A stretch of DNA of 38,116 bases from an uncultured Fidelibacterota bacterium (GTDB lineage: Bacteria > Fidelibacterota > Marinisomatia > Marinisomatales > UBA1611): NCBI GenBank assembly GCA_902611135.1, contig CACLYL010000009.1, positions 1 through 38,116 of the forward strand, in the 5' to 3' direction. The position numbers and the translations under genes are program-made. The notes below the pieces were generated by a model, which was not told where the DNA came from, searched no databases, and was given only the letters and a program-made list of their open reading frames with translations. Of the stretch, positions 17,694-27,606 are shown piece by piece (the stretch's first letter is position 1; each line of letters begins with the position of its first letter).

Positions 17694-18452
17694 ATGTCAA
17701 TATTCGAAGCATTTATATTAGGAGTGGTCCAAGGATTAACTGAGTTTTTACCAATTAGTAGTTCAGGGCATTTAGTAATATTTCAATCAATCCTCGGTGT
17801 AAAAATATCAGGAAATCAATTTGAAATATTAGTTCACTTAGGGACTTTAATGAGTGTAATCCTGGTATTTAGGGACGAAATAAAAAATATTTTAATTTCT
17901 TTAAACTCAAAGCAAACAAGGAATTTTATTTTATACATAATTTTGGGAACTGCTCCAGCAGTAATAATTGGAATTGGTTTTAAAGATTTTTTTATGGAAC
18001 TATTTGATGATCAATATGCGGTAGGTATTGCTTTAATCTTCACAGGAGTTTTTTTGATAATTACCTTCTTCATTAAAGCATCTGATGAACCATATTCATT
18101 CAAAAACTCTTTTCTAATTGGTCTTGCGCAAGCTTTAGCAATAATACCAGGAATATCTAGGAGTGGTATGACAATTTCTACTGCACTGATACTTGGAATA
18201 TCTCCAAAACGAGCTGCCAGGTTCTCTTTTATTCTAGCTATTCCAGTTATTTCCGGTGCAACATTAATTACTTTTACAGAAACAAATGACTATAGCCAAA
18301 TTTTAAATTTACCTGGGTTTGTAGGTTTATTAACATCATTTTTTGTTGGCTATATATCACTAAAGTGGCTTTTAAAATGGATTGAGAGCGGTAAGCTTTA
18401 TTTATTTGGCTCGTATTGCATAGTTATTGGATTGATAACAATAAACTTTTAA
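17694..18452 (+). CDS. uppP: Undecaprenyl-diphosphate phosphatase
   Basis: ILGVVQGLTEFLPISSSGHLVI; ALAIIPGISRSGMTISTAL. Confidence 0.96.
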   Translation: MSIFEAFILGVVQGLTEFLPISSSGHLVIFQSILGVKISGNQFEILVHLGTLMSVILVFRDEIKNILISLNSKQTRNFILYIILGTAPAVIIGIGFKDFFMELFDDQYAVGIALIFTGVFLIITFFIKASDEPYSFKNSFLIGLAQALAIIPGISRSGMTISTALILGISPKRAARFSFILAIPVISGATLITFTETNDYSQILNLPGFVGLLTSFFVGYISLKWLLKWIESGKLYLFGSYCIVIGLITINF

Positions 18453-18454
18453 TT

Positions 18455-19906
18455 ATGGAAATAGTAAACGTAATTTTTTTTCTTTATTTAACCCTTTTGT
18501 TATTTATAGGGTTCGTTAGTAAAAATTTTAATCAAACTCAAGAGGATTATCTTTTAGCGGGGAGGTCTCTTAACCCCTGGGTTACTGCTTTTTCTGAAAG
18601 AGCGTCTGGAGAATCAGCGTGGTTGTTATTAGCATTGCCTGGAGCAGCAATAATTTATGGATTAGTTGAATCATGGACTGTTTTGGGAATTATTTTGGGA
18701 ATTATCTCCTCTTGGAACTTAATTGCAAAAAAATTGAGGGAGGAAACAGAAAAATATAATGCCTTAACAATACCACAGTATCTTCACCTTAGATTTAATG
18801 ACAGTTCAAATTTGATATTACTTTTTTCATCATTTATTATTTCATTTTTTTTTCTATTTTACGTTTCAGCTCAATTCTATGCTTCAGGAAAAATATTTGA
18901 ATCATTATTTGGATTAAAACCATTATATGGCATTAGCCTGGGAGCTTTTATTACTATACTTTACACATTAATGGGAGGCTTTTATGCTGTTGCATGGACA
19001 GACTTTATTCAAGGCATTTTGATGCTGGGTACATTGGTTATTCTACCAATTATAGGTTTTTTAGGTTATATAAAATCTGGTGTTGAAATTAATAATCTTT
19101 TTGAAATAGCAAATGAAACTTTTAAAAATAATAATAGTTCCTTTTTTAGCGGAAAAGTTGGCTTCTCAGCATTTGCTGCTGCGTTAGGGGGGCTTAGTTG
19201 GGGATTAGGATACTTAGGACAGCCTCATTTAGTTATTCGATACATGGCTATTCGCAACAGTAATGAAATATCAATTGCTAAGAAAATTGCAATATTATGG
19301 GCAGTTCCTGGAATATTTGGTGCTTTTTTTATTGGAGTTCTGTCTATGCATTATTTTGGAGTTGATTATTTTCTAACTACCGATCCAGAAAAAGCAATGC
19401 CTTTATTAGCAATGGAAATTCTTCACCCTATTATTGCAGGTTTATTTATATCTGGTGCAGTAGCGGCTATGATGTCCACAGCAGACTCTCAATTATTAGT
19501 AGCAGCATCTGCACTTACTCAAGATTTTTATGTCCAATATTTAGGGAAAAAAATTAAACAACATTTGCTAATTAGACTCACCAGATTAATTATTATGATC
19601 TTGGGTTTTATTGCTTACTTAATCGCATTACTTTCTTTATTTAATCAAAAAAAGATCTTCGGAGTAGTTAGCTATGCTTGGAGTGGCTTAGGTTCCTCAT
19701 TTGGTCCAGCATTAGTGATGACTTTGTGGTATAAAAAAACTACAAGGTATGGAATTATTTCTGGACTAATTGTGGGGTTCATTACGACAATTGTTTGGTC
19801 AAATTTTAAATTCTTAAATTCATTTTTATCAGAGAGGTTTATAAGTTTCGTCTTCGCATTTCTTGCGATTTATATTGTTAGTAACTTTAAAAATGATGAA
19901 AATTAA
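18455..19906 (+). CDS. Sodium:solute symporter, PutP-like
   Basis: QEDYLLAGRSLNPWVTAFSERASGESAWLLLALPGAA, TLMGGFYAVAWTDFIQGILM, ISGAVAAMMSTADSQLLVAASALTQDFY. ATG 18455 preferred over 18416, which lies inside uppP. Confidence 0.9.
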   Translation: MEIVNVIFFLYLTLLLFIGFVSKNFNQTQEDYLLAGRSLNPWVTAFSERASGESAWLLLALPGAAIIYGLVESWTVLGIILGIISSWNLIAKKLREETEKYNALTIPQYLHLRFNDSSNLILLFSSFIISFFFLFYVSAQFYASGKIFESLFGLKPLYGISLGAFITILYTLMGGFYAVAWTDFIQGILMLGTLVILPIIGFLGYIKSGVEINNLFEIANETFKNNNSSFFSGKVGFSAFAAALGGLSWGLGYLGQPHLVIRYMAIRNSNEISIAKKIAILWAVPGIFGAFFIGVLSMHYFGVDYFLTTDPEKAMPLLAMEILHPIIAGLFISGAVAAMMSTADSQLLVAASALTQDFYVQYLGKKIKQHLLIRLTRLIIMILGFIAYLIALLSLFNQKKIFGVVSYAWSGLGSSFGPALVMTLWYKKTTRYGIISGLIVGFITTIVWSNFKFLNSFLSERFISFVFAFLAIYIVSNFKNDEN

Positions 19907-20876
19907 ACAAGTTTTTGAAAATTTAAGAAATAATGTTCATGTAAATTCTTATTATTTAAAGGGAGATGATCAATTTTTACAAGAATTTTTTCCTAAATAT
20001 GTGATTGATTATACGTTCGGTAAACAACCCATAGGAAAAGTCTTTATTATCTCGGAAGAAGTTGATAAGAAAAACCAGCTCAATGAAATTTTAACAAGTG
20101 ACCTTTTTAGTTCGAAAAAGGTATTTATACTCAAAAACTTTCAAAGATTAAAGTCTAAACAGCAAGATGAAATTTTAGAATATGTGAGAAAGCCTCTTGA
20201 AAATCATCTTCTCTTTATAATTAATGATGACTTTTTCAAAAAGACCAATAACTTAAATAAACTTGAAAAGCTGATAGGGTATGTAGACGTTCAAACGCCA
20301 TTAAATTATGAAATAAAAAAATGGGTCAAATACTTTTTTAAAAAAAATGGTGTAAAGGTTGAAAATAAAGTTGTTGATACTTTAGTTGATTTAGTTGGTG
20401 ATTCTCTTAGTAATTTAAAAAATGAAGTTGATAAAATTTGTTTATTTAAAGGAAATGAAAAAAAAGTATTTTTTCATGAAATGGACTGCTTCTCATTTTT
20501 AGTTTCCAATAGACAAAGAAAAGAACTATTATTTTCTATTGCTGAGAGAAATTTCGACAAATCAATTTTATCAATGAGAGTTATCCTTGCTCAGGGTGAT
20601 TCTATGTTATCTCTCCTTTATCCTATTACAACCCTTCTACAAGAATTATTATTTGCAAAGATGAATAATGGAACATATCCAAATTATAAGGGTTATATAA
20701 ATTTACCATTATCACTTAAAAATAGAATTTTATCTTTTAAAGAATCTTACACTACAGATGAAATTGAAAAAGGTTTAATTGAACTAGGTAAAATTGATCG
20801 CAGACAAAAAACTGGAAGTAGCAATGATGAAATCGATTTATTACAATTCCTTGGAGCATTCGTTGGAACAAAATAA
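19893..20876 (+). CDS. holA: DNA polymerase III delta subunit
   Basis: YYLKGDDQFLQEFF..., KKVFILKNFQRLK, LKNEVDKICLF, C-terminal IDRRQKTGSSNDEIDLLQFLGAFVG typical of HolA. Confidence 0.85.
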   Translation: MMKIKQVFENLRNNVHVNSYYLKGDDQFLQEFFPKYVIDYTFGKQPIGKVFIISEEVDKKNQLNEILTSDLFSSKKVFILKNFQRLKSKQQDEILEYVRKPLENHLLFIINDDFFKKTNNLNKLEKLIGYVDVQTPLNYEIKKWVKYFFKKNGVKVENKVVDTLVDLVGDSLSNLKNEVDKICLFKGNEKKVFFHEMDCFSFLVSNRQRKELLFSIAERNFDKSILSMRVILAQGDSMLSLLYPITTLLQELLFAKMNNGTYPNYKGYINLPLSLKNRILSFKESYTTDEIEKGLIELGKIDRRQKTGSSNDEIDLLQFLGAFVGTK

Positions 20877-21444
20877 AAAAACTTATGTTTTTTCAGATGA
20901 ACATTTAATGAAAAGATTTCAAGATGGAGATGAGAATGCGTATGAAACTCTTGTCTCTAGATACAAGGATAAATTACATAATTTCATATATTTTTTTGTA
21001 GGCGACAAAGATTTGGCTGAAGATTTAGTTCAGGATACAATGGTAAGACTGTTTACAAAAAAGCATTATTATAAAGAAGTTGCTAAATTTTCTACATGGA
21101 TTTATACAATAGCGCGAAACTTATCTAATAGTGAACTTCGAAAGAGGAAAAATAGAAAAACCTTTACTATTAGTGAATTAAGTAAAGATAAATCAAATTA
21201 TGATTTAAAAGACGAAAAACCGGGTATAGAGCGAAGATTAGAATTGAAATATGATATAGAGCAAATTAAAATTACGATTAATAAATTATCCAGGACGTTT
21301 AGGACTGTTATAATTCTAAGGGACATAGAAGATTTATCATATGTTGATATAAGTAAAATTGAAGGTGTCCCAGTAGGGACAATAAAATCTAGAATAAATA
21401 GAGCACGATTACAACTGCGAAGAGAATTAAAAGATTTATTTTAA
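20851..21444 (+). CDS. ECF-type RNA polymerase sigma factor
   Basis: Region 2 (DENAYETLVSRYKDKLHNFIYFFVGDKDLAEDLVQDTMVRLF...FSTWIYTIARNLSNSELRKRK) and region 4 (FRTVIILRDIEDLSYVDISKIEGVPVGTIKSRINRARLQLRREL). Start uncertain (TTG 20851 or 20863, or ATG 20908); overlaps the end of holA. Confidence 0.93.
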   Translation: MEHSLEQNKKTYVFSDEHLMKRFQDGDENAYETLVSRYKDKLHNFIYFFVGDKDLAEDLVQDTMVRLFTKKHYYKEVAKFSTWIYTIARNLSNSELRKRKNRKTFTISELSKDKSNYDLKDEKPGIERRLELKYDIEQIKITINKLSRTFRTVIILRDIEDLSYVDISKIEGVPVGTIKSRINRARLQLRRELKDLF

Positions 21445-21462
21445 GAGGAGTTTAATATAAAA

Positions 21463-21984
21463 ATGAACCAATACCAATTTGAAGATTTAATCTCTGATTA
21501 TGTTGAGAACAAACTAACAATTTCTAAAAGAAAAGATGTAGAGAAGTACTTAATAGAAAATCCAAAGGATGTATTAAAAGTAAACCAAGTAAGAGAAAAT
21601 ATTTTATTCTTGAAATCTCTTCCAAAAACAAAGGTAAGTTCAGACTTTGATAGTAAGTTAAAAGATAGAATTAAAAAAGAGTCTTTAAGACCATTAAAAA
21701 AGAAAATTATTACGAAAAAGAATATATTTGGTTTTAAACCAATCAACTTTTCTTTTTTTATCTCTTTAATATTCTTCTCTGTGTTCTTGAGTTATCAATT
21801 TATAGATGAACTATTTTTGCTGGGAGACCTCTCAAAGGGAGTTTTTACAAATAATGAAATCGAAGTTAAGAAAACACCTAAAATGTTAAATCAAAGAAAA
21901 ATTACAGTACCCAGCGATTCTACTGAGATTGATCAGAAAAATAATAAAAACTTTTCTAAAAATATTAAATTAGTGAATGATTAA
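21463..21984 (+). CDS. Probable anti-sigma factor, single TM, no zinc motif
   Basis: Directly downstream of the ECF sigma; FEDLISDYVENKLTISKRKDVEKYLIENP anti-sigma-like N-terminus, one TM (FSFFISLIFFSVFLSYQFI). AGAGGAG upstream. Confidence 0.65.
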   Translation: MNQYQFEDLISDYVENKLTISKRKDVEKYLIENPKDVLKVNQVRENILFLKSLPKTKVSSDFDSKLKDRIKKESLRPLKKKIITKKNIFGFKPINFSFFISLIFFSVFLSYQFIDELFLLGDLSKGVFTNNEIEVKKTPKMLNQRKITVPSDSTEIDQKNNKNFSKNIKLVND

Positions 21985-22051
21985 TTTTCCTCTATTTTAA
22001 TTTGGTTTTTTTAGCACTCTAACCTTTTTAACTTCTGTATGAGATAATTAA

Positions 22052-23800
22052 ATGTCAACTTTAGCTAATTTTACAAAAACTCTAATAATTTCTTTCGTTC
22101 TGACACTTGTATATCTTTTTTTACCTTCGGATTTAGTTGTTCTAGGACAAATTTTAAAATATAGTATATTAATATCGATAATCATAGCTCTAATGTCATA
22201 TAAAAGTGTAATCCAAAGCGTTGAGTCGGGCATTTCTAATATAAATTCGCCAAAAAGGAAAAAAGATGGAAAATACGAATTTGAAGTTGTTTTAGATGAA
22301 AAAAAAACAACGAAAGATCTTTTTCAAAGGTTAATTATTCTGACCATTAAGGTGGCTAGTTCAATCAATAAGCATAGCCATTCAGCAATATACACCATTG
22401 ATCCAAAAATAAATTCATTTGTCTTGCAGGGAGGAAAAAAAGATGAGTTCAAGGAGTCAATATCTATCGAAAACGGGGAATTATTAAATTTTGTTTTAAA
22501 ATCAAGAAAAATTCACCAGAAAGATAATAAAGACTTATGGAACAGTTTATTTTCTGAAAATTCTTGGAAAGGAAGCGAAAGTGCAATTATTAATCCTGTA
22601 AAAATACATGGAAAAGACTTAGGCTTTATATTATGTAGAATTGATCATTTTAAAAATATTTCAGATAAGGATTTGAGTTCATTTAAAAATCTGAGTGAGT
22701 TTTTTTCGTACAATTTACAAAATTTAGATGATTTAGATTATCACATAAATCAAGAAGCTAGTAAAGATTTAATTTTAGATATCATCTCTGGATTAAATTC
22801 TAAAACGGACGAGCAAAATATTTTTGATCAATTCAGATACTTTTTTAGGACTACATTTAATTACGATAGATTAACAATATCAATTCGTAAAGAAACCAAT
22901 AATCGGAGAAAAATTGATAAAGCAATTAATTCAATTGTTAAATTGACTGATGGAATCAAAGATGAACTAGATCAAGAAACTGAATTTCCAACAAATGGAA
23001 CTCTCCATGGTCTGCCTATAATTTCAGGTAAGTCTATCTCTTCTAGCAATTGGCAAGAATCTTTCCCCAATATAGTGAGATATAGTTCAAAACAAAAAAG
23101 TAATGCAGTATATAAAACTATCTTAGGTTCTCCCATATTAGTTGGTAATCAGGCCAAAGGATCTATAGTTCTTGAAAGACTAGATGAAGTTATGTACGCA
23201 AAAAAAGAGGTAAAGAATTTGGAAAAAGTTGGCCGAATATTGGGTTCTTCCTTAGAGTGGGTAAATGAATATAATAAAATTTATGAAAATGCTACCCATG
23301 ATGGGCTCTCAGGTTTGTTGAACCATCAGACATTTAAAGAGCGTTTTAATGACGAGATTAAAAGAGCTGAAAGATTTCAGCATAAAATGAGTATAATGAT
23401 ATTTGATTTAGATAAATTTAAAAATATTAATGATACACTTGGTCACCAATACGGAGATTACATTATACAAACATGTTCAAAAATCATGAAAGATAATGTA
23501 AGAGCTGTAGATGTCGTAGCAAGATATGGAGGTGAAGAATTTGCAATTATCTTAATAAACACCAGCGTAATAATGTCAAATATTGTAGCTCAAAGGATTG
23601 TTGATACCATCGCAAATTATCCATTCAAGATGGACAATATTAAAGCCAAGATGACAATTTCAGGTGGTATGTCAGAATATCCATCCGACTCAAAAGATAT
23701 GAAAGAGTTGATTGAAATTGCTGATCAAGCTATGTATTCAAGTAAGCAAGAGGGAGGCAATAAATTTTCAATACACTCAAATATAGAAAAAAGTGGTTAA
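22052..23800 (+). CDS. GGDEF domain protein (diguanylate cyclase) with N-terminal TMs and GAF-like regions
   Basis: HDGLSGLLNHQTFKERFNDEIKRAERF, MIFDLDKFKNINDTLGHQYGD, RAVDVVARYGGEEFAIIL, ADQAMYSSKQEGGNKF. Confidence 0.93.
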   Translation: MSTLANFTKTLIISFVLTLVYLFLPSDLVVLGQILKYSILISIIIALMSYKSVIQSVESGISNINSPKRKKDGKYEFEVVLDEKKTTKDLFQRLIILTIKVASSINKHSHSAIYTIDPKINSFVLQGGKKDEFKESISIENGELLNFVLKSRKIHQKDNKDLWNSLFSENSWKGSESAIINPVKIHGKDLGFILCRIDHFKNISDKDLSSFKNLSEFFSYNLQNLDDLDYHINQEASKDLILDIISGLNSKTDEQNIFDQFRYFFRTTFNYDRLTISIRKETNNRRKIDKAINSIVKLTDGIKDELDQETEFPTNGTLHGLPIISGKSISSSNWQESFPNIVRYSSKQKSNAVYKTILGSPILVGNQAKGSIVLERLDEVMYAKKEVKNLEKVGRILGSSLEWVNEYNKIYENATHDGLSGLLNHQTFKERFNDEIKRAERFQHKMSIMIFDLDKFKNINDTLGHQYGDYIIQTCSKIMKDNVRAVDVVARYGGEEFAIILINTSVIMSNIVAQRIVDTIANYPFKMDNIKAKMTISGGMSEYPSDSKDMKELIEIADQAMYSSKQEGGNKFSIHSNIEKSG

Positions 23801-25289
23801 AAAGTTTATATTAAAATATTTTATTTTTGTTAATCTATTTTTGGTTATAGCTGGCAGAGATGACCAAGAATTAGCATTAGATTATTTCATGCAAGGACAA
23901 TTTTTATTAAATCAAGGTAATTATGCTATGGCTGCGATTGAGTTTCAGGATGCAATTCTACTTGACCCAAATGCCATTACTATCCATGTATCTCTTGCGG
24001 ATGCATACAGAAGAATAGGTAAAGTTGAGAGAGCATTAGACCATTTACAAATCGCTTTAGATATTAATCCAGATGATCTTGAGGCCATGCAAATGTTGGG
24101 AAAATTATACATTGCTGAAAACAGGATTGACGAAGCTGAAAATGTATTTTTAAGGTTAAACAAACTCGATCCTGAAAATTTAGATCATTTATATGTTTTA
24201 GCTGATATTTCTAAAGTAAAAAGAAATTGGAATAAGGCAATTGATTATTATCTAAATATTTACGATCAAAATCCTGACATTACTAGCGTTCTCCAGCAGG
24301 CTCTTCAGTTATCTTTAACAATAAATGATCTTTCCAGATCAGATGAAATTTGTGAATTAATGTTGAAAAATGACCCAATGAATATGGATATACTAGGAAC
24401 TCTCAAAGATATAGCAATTTATAATAAAAATTATCAAAAAGCATTGGATATTATTCTTAAAATTGAAAAGGAATATCCTTCTTCAATCCAAGACTATCTT
24501 CAAAAAAGTTTACTGCATGAACAATTAAATCAGCCGGATCTTGCATTGAAAACCATGTATTTAGCCTATGAAAATGATAGCTTAAATGTAAATATTTTGC
24601 AAAGAATTGTTACATTATCAATTGATCAAGACCTGAAAGAAAATGCATTGTATTATAACGAAAAGATAATCCAAAAATTTCCAAATGATTCAAAAGGCTA
24701 TGTTAATAAAGCCGTTATGTCATTGGGCGACAATCAGCCTACAGAAGCAATTAAAGATTTAATTGATATTTCAAACAAATTTTTAGATAATTTTATGGTA
24801 CAGTATTTACTTGGAACGGCATATTATCAAGTAAAAGATTACACTAATTCTGAAAAATTTTTATATAATGCCTTGATAATTTATCCTGAATCTCGAAACA
24901 CTAAGCATAATCTTGCTTTAATTTATGATATTAAAAAGGAGTGGGAGAAGTCAGATGAAATATACTTGGACTTAATTTCTTCAGACAGTCTAGATGCTCA
25001 AGCTTTGAATAATTATGCATACAGTTTAGTTGAGCGAAATATGAATATTGATTTAGCCCTAGAGCTTTCAAAAAGTGCAATTAAAATTTCACCAAAATCT
25101 GCTCCTTATTTAGATACAATAGGCTGGATTTATTTCAAAATGAATAAATATGACAAAGCATTAGATTATATAAAAGCATCATTAAACATAGATGAAAATA
25201 ATCCTACCATAAGAGAACACTTTGAACAGATAATAAAGGCTAAAGCTGAATTGGAATACTCAGAAAAACAAAGGGCAAAAAAAGATTAA
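23793..25289 (+). CDS. TPR repeat protein with signal peptide
   Basis: GTG start overlapping the previous stop; many TPR units (LDYFMQGQFLLNQGNYAMAAIEFQDAILLDPN..., VSLADAYRRIGKVERALDHLQIALDINPDD). Confidence 0.9.
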   Translation: MVKKFILKYFIFVNLFLVIAGRDDQELALDYFMQGQFLLNQGNYAMAAIEFQDAILLDPNAITIHVSLADAYRRIGKVERALDHLQIALDINPDDLEAMQMLGKLYIAENRIDEAENVFLRLNKLDPENLDHLYVLADISKVKRNWNKAIDYYLNIYDQNPDITSVLQQALQLSLTINDLSRSDEICELMLKNDPMNMDILGTLKDIAIYNKNYQKALDIILKIEKEYPSSIQDYLQKSLLHEQLNQPDLALKTMYLAYENDSLNVNILQRIVTLSIDQDLKENALYYNEKIIQKFPNDSKGYVNKAVMSLGDNQPTEAIKDLIDISNKFLDNFMVQYLLGTAYYQVKDYTNSEKFLYNALIIYPESRNTKHNLALIYDIKKEWEKSDEIYLDLISSDSLDAQALNNYAYSLVERNMNIDLALELSKSAIKISPKSAPYLDTIGWIYFKMNKYDKALDYIKASLNIDENNPTIREHFEQIIKAKAELEYSEKQRAKKD

Positions 25290-25884
25290 ATCTAAAATAT
25301 TTTATGTTCTTTTAATTTCTCTACTTCTAGGTTGTATTAACACTGATTTATCTAAAAGTTCAAAGAGAACTCAAAAAAAAAGTAATGTTCAGTTACTAAG
25401 AAATAAAAGTTTTAAAGGCTCAGGAAAAATCCAAATAGGAGATAAATCTTCAAGGAGAATACCATTTTCATATATTACAAGAAATGATAGCTCTTTAATT
25501 TATATAAAGGATGTATTTGGGAGATCAGTTTTTTTAATAGGTATTTCTAAAAATAACATTCTTTTAAAAGATATTAGAAAAAATAAAATGATAGATAAAA
25601 AAAATCTTAATATTAATTGGGGTATATTCCGGAGTGAATACCTCAGCTTTTTGAAAATTTTTTCTAATCACAGATTAGAGGAACCATATATAAGTGATAA
25701 TTTTAACATCCAATATGATAGTATTTCTTACATTTTTAGACAAATTGAAGAAATAGCCCCTTTAAGCTTATTTAAAGATTTAAAAAGTAACGATAATATT
25801 AATTTTATTTTGACACTTGAGAAAAATAATGTTAACGATAAATCATTTGATTATTTAAAAATTTGGAAAAACTTGGAGAATTAA
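25285..25884 (+). CDS. Putative LolB/DUF4292-like outer-membrane lipoprotein; non-canonical start
   Basis: The listed ORF (25588) is internal. The frame is open upstream to stops at 25231-25236 and encodes KSKIFYVLLISLLLGCINTD... (lipobox LLGC), then GSGKIQIG..RRIPFSYITRNDSSLIYIKDVFGRSVFLI. No ATG/GTG/TTG before 25588 in this frame; ATT at 25285 overlaps the TPR gene stop. Confidence 0.7.
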   Translation: MKSKIFYVLLISLLLGCINTDLSKSSKRTQKKSNVQLLRNKSFKGSGKIQIGDKSSRRIPFSYITRNDSSLIYIKDVFGRSVFLIGISKNNILLKDIRKNKMIDKKNLNINWGIFRSEYLSFLKIFSNHRLEEPYISDNFNIQYDSISYIFRQIEEIAPLSLFKDLKSNDNINFILTLEKNNVNDKSFDYLKIWKNLEN

Positions 25885-25885
25885 A

Positions 25886-26830
25886 ATGAAATTATCTATT
25901 GTAATACCAGTATTTAATGAGCTTGAATCATTACCCAAGTTAGTTATTGAATTAAAAAAAGTTTTAAAAATATTTGACAGCTGGGAAGTCATTTTTGTGG
26001 ATGATGGTTCATCAGATAAATCTGACAGATGGTTATCTGAATTATCGCAAAAAGAAGATAACTTTTATCTAATCCAATTTTATAGAAATTACGGAAAGTC
26101 AGCAGCACTCTCCGAGGGCTTTAAAGCCGCATCAGGCCAATATATAATCACTTTAGATGCTGACCTGCAAGATGATCCTGAGGAAATAAAAAATTTGGTA
26201 AATAAATTAGATGAAGGTTGGGATTTAGTTTCTGGATGGAAAAAGAAGCGCCTTGACCCCCTGAACAAAACATTACCGTCAAAAATTTTTAATTTCGTAA
26301 CGAGATTATTTACCGGAGTCAAAATACATGATTTTAATTGCGGGATTAAGGGGTACAAGCAATCAGTAATAAAATCATTGGATATTTATGGCGGACGCCA
26401 TAGATATATACCTGCTCTTGCAGGACATAAAAAATTTAAAGTTACTGAAATTGTGGTTAATCATCGAGAAAGGGAGTTTGGGGAGACTAAATATGGTGGA
26501 AGCAGGATATTTCATGGATTTTTCGATTTAATTACTATTTTATTTCTGAACAAATATAACAAGCAGCCTCTACATTTATTTGGATTTATTGGTTTAATAT
26601 TCCTCACAGGCGGGATAATTAGTGAAAGCATTTTATTGTATTATAAATATGCATTAGGACACTTTTTTAAAGATCATGTTGCTTTACTGATGTTTGGAGT
26701 AATGTTAATAGTAATTGGAATTCAATTTTTCTCTATTGGATTATTAGGAGAACTTTTCATAAAGTATAACCAACATAGTGATTCACGCATAAGAAAAACA
26801 ACTTTTAAAAATAAAAATTTTCAATCTTAA
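25886..26830 (+). CDS. GT2 family glycosyltransferase (DPM1/ArnC/GtrB-like) with C-terminal TMs
   Basis: LSIVIPVFNELESLPKL, VIFVDDGSSDKSD, YIITLDADLQDDPEEI, DFNCGIKGYK; two C-terminal TM segments. Confidence 0.93.
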   Translation: MKLSIVIPVFNELESLPKLVIELKKVLKIFDSWEVIFVDDGSSDKSDRWLSELSQKEDNFYLIQFYRNYGKSAALSEGFKAASGQYIITLDADLQDDPEEIKNLVNKLDEGWDLVSGWKKKRLDPLNKTLPSKIFNFVTRLFTGVKIHDFNCGIKGYKQSVIKSLDIYGGRHRYIPALAGHKKFKVTEIVVNHREREFGETKYGGSRIFHGFFDLITILFLNKYNKQPLHLFGFIGLIFLTGGIISESILLYYKYALGHFFKDHVALLMFGVMLIVIGIQFFSIGLLGELFIKYNQHSDSRIRKTTFKNKNFQS

Positions 26831-26846
26831 AAAAAATGAATCTTTT

Positions 26847-27605
26847 ATGATTTTTAAATCTAAATTGAAACAGCCTATAAACTTTATAGTTTGTGGCACT
26901 CAAAAAGGCGGCACTACTGCGTTAGATTATTATTTGCGCTCGCATCAAGAGATTTGTATGGCTCTTAAAAAAGAAGTCCATTTTTTTGATAATGATAATT
27001 ATTTTAAATACGAAAAAGTTGATTATGAGTTTTATCATGAATTTTTTAGGCCTCAAAAAAACCATAAAATAATTGGAGAATGTACTCCTATTTACATGTT
27101 TTGGAAAGATTCTATGAAAAGGATTTATGATTATAACTCAAAGATAAAAGTTATTATAATTTTAAGAAATCCAATTGAAAGGGCCTACTCTCACTGGAAC
27201 ATGGAGGTTCAAAGGAAGAGAGAACACAGGACATTTTGGGATGCCATTAATAAAGAGGTAAATAACCTTGGTGATGATTCAAACAAAAGTAGAACTTTTT
27301 CATATCTAGAACGCGGATTTTACTATTCACAAATTATGAGAATCTACAAATACTTTGGAAAGAATCAACTTCTTTGTTTGAAAAGTGAGTCATTAAAGAA
27401 AGAGCCCCATCTAGTTTTAGATGAAATAGCTAACTTTTTAAAGATATCAAAATTCATTAAAGTAGAAAAAATTGATGTCCATTCAAGAAAATATAAATTT
27501 TCATTAAAAGTAGATGAGCGAAACTTTCTAAAAAGACTTTTTGAAGTTGATATATGTCAGCTAGAAAATTTGATTGGATGGGATCTATCTGCTTGGAAAA
27601 ATTGA
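26847..27605 (+). CDS. PAPS-dependent sulfotransferase (heparan-sulfate-type, Sulfotransfer_1-like)
   Basis: 5'-PSB loop FIVCGTQKGGTTALDYYLRSH, KEVHFFD, GECTPIYMF, IIILRNPIERAYSHWNMEV. Confidence 0.92.
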   Translation: MIFKSKLKQPINFIVCGTQKGGTTALDYYLRSHQEICMALKKEVHFFDNDNYFKYEKVDYEFYHEFFRPQKNHKIIGECTPIYMFWKDSMKRIYDYNSKIKVIIILRNPIERAYSHWNMEVQRKREHRTFWDAINKEVNNLGDDSNKSRTFSYLERGFYYSQIMRIYKYFGKNQLLCLKSESLKKEPHLVLDEIANFLKISKFIKVEKIDVHSRKYKFSLKVDERNFLKRLFEVDICQLENLIGWDLSAWKN

Positions 27606-27606
27606 A

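Noticed and set aside
26089-26358. Minus-strand 89-aa ORF
   Set aside because: Antisense to a clear GT2 gene.
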